From contig CAJNDS010001112.1 in the NCBI GenBank assembly GCA_905221605.1, forward strand, positions 1,898,972-1,962,971: 64,000 nt of DNA, in the 5' to 3' direction. Position numbers and translations under genes: made by a program. The DNA comes from Symbiodinium natans (lineage: Eukaryota > Sar > Dinophyceae > Suessiales > Symbiodiniaceae). The notes under the pieces are model-generated. The model made no database searches, was not told where the DNA came from, and worked only from the letters and a program-made list of their open reading frames with translations. Of this stretch, positions 63,673 through 64,000 are shown in pieces (the stretch's first letter is position 1; each line of letters opens with the position of its first letter).

Positions 63673-64000
63673 CCGGGGACCTAAAGAGCAGCCTCTTAGG
63701 CCCTGAAAGAGGGGTGTTGGTTTGTGTTGGGTGCACATTGAAGTGCATGTGGCTTCTGGCATCTGGACCCGCGGTGTGCTCCAAGCTCAGCTGCTGTAGC
63801 AATTCTGGTCACCCTAAACCCTAAACCCTAAACCCTAAACCCTAAACCCTAAACCCTAAACCCTAAACCCACATGGCGATCTTCATTAAGTCAGCTCCGA
63901 AGGCCCTGCCTTGCACACTCCTGCAGCCTTAGCTGCCAGCGTGGCGGCTCTGCGAGCCCCTGGGTGGGTTTTAGGGTTTAGGGTTTAGGGTTTAGGGTCT

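Overview
The window looks like nuclear DNA of a dinoflagellate alga. Four things point there. (1) A large gene encodes a plastid-targeted chlorophyll a/c light-harvesting protein as a polyprotein of three LHC units (16145-22803). (2) Splice donors are mostly GA or GC, and acceptors are AG|G. (3) Genes lie head to tail on one strand, with a tandem duplicate. (4) TTTAGGG telomere-type repeats occur throughout, outside chromosome ends. The species cannot be fixed from the sequence; a relative of the Symbiodiniaceae/Polarella/Prorocentrum type is plausible.

Layout: 1-9370 is dominated by telomere-like repeats, with short plus-strand exon-like islands. 9377-12815 is a tandem duplication of a sulfotransferase-like gene of 330 codons; the second copy has one extra intron. 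About 12990-15983 holds exon-like pieces of an unrecognised gene that ends in a clear terminal exon. 16145-22803 is the LHC polyprotein gene, whose exons I could join almost completely with consistent reading phase. 22804-60558 is sparse: dozens of 40-150 base plus-strand exon-like islands (acidic, Lys/Glu-rich, Arg/Ser-rich, and a PH-domain-like carboxyl end at 60400-60558) lie between introner elements, telomere-like arrays and microsatellites. 61-64 kb continues in the same style.

The main result is structural. In the two resolved gene families nearly every intron is a small mobile element (introner) with inverted ends. It begins with C, ends with AG, and sits between copies of a 4-base target duplication of the form GNNN. 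The first two bases of that duplication (GA, GC or GT) become the splice donor, and the element supplies the AG. One intron is present in one sulfotransferase duplicate and absent from the other, at exactly such a duplication. Independently, many interstitial TTTAGGG arrays are flanked by 8-35 base direct duplications of unique sequence, and several sit inside introners. These arrays were therefore added to already existing loci, apparently by a repair or insertion process that duplicates the target.

Limits: no alignment or database search was run. Exon joins outside the two resolved gene families are not established, so exon-like islands are listed with low confidence. Introner edges outside genes are approximate.
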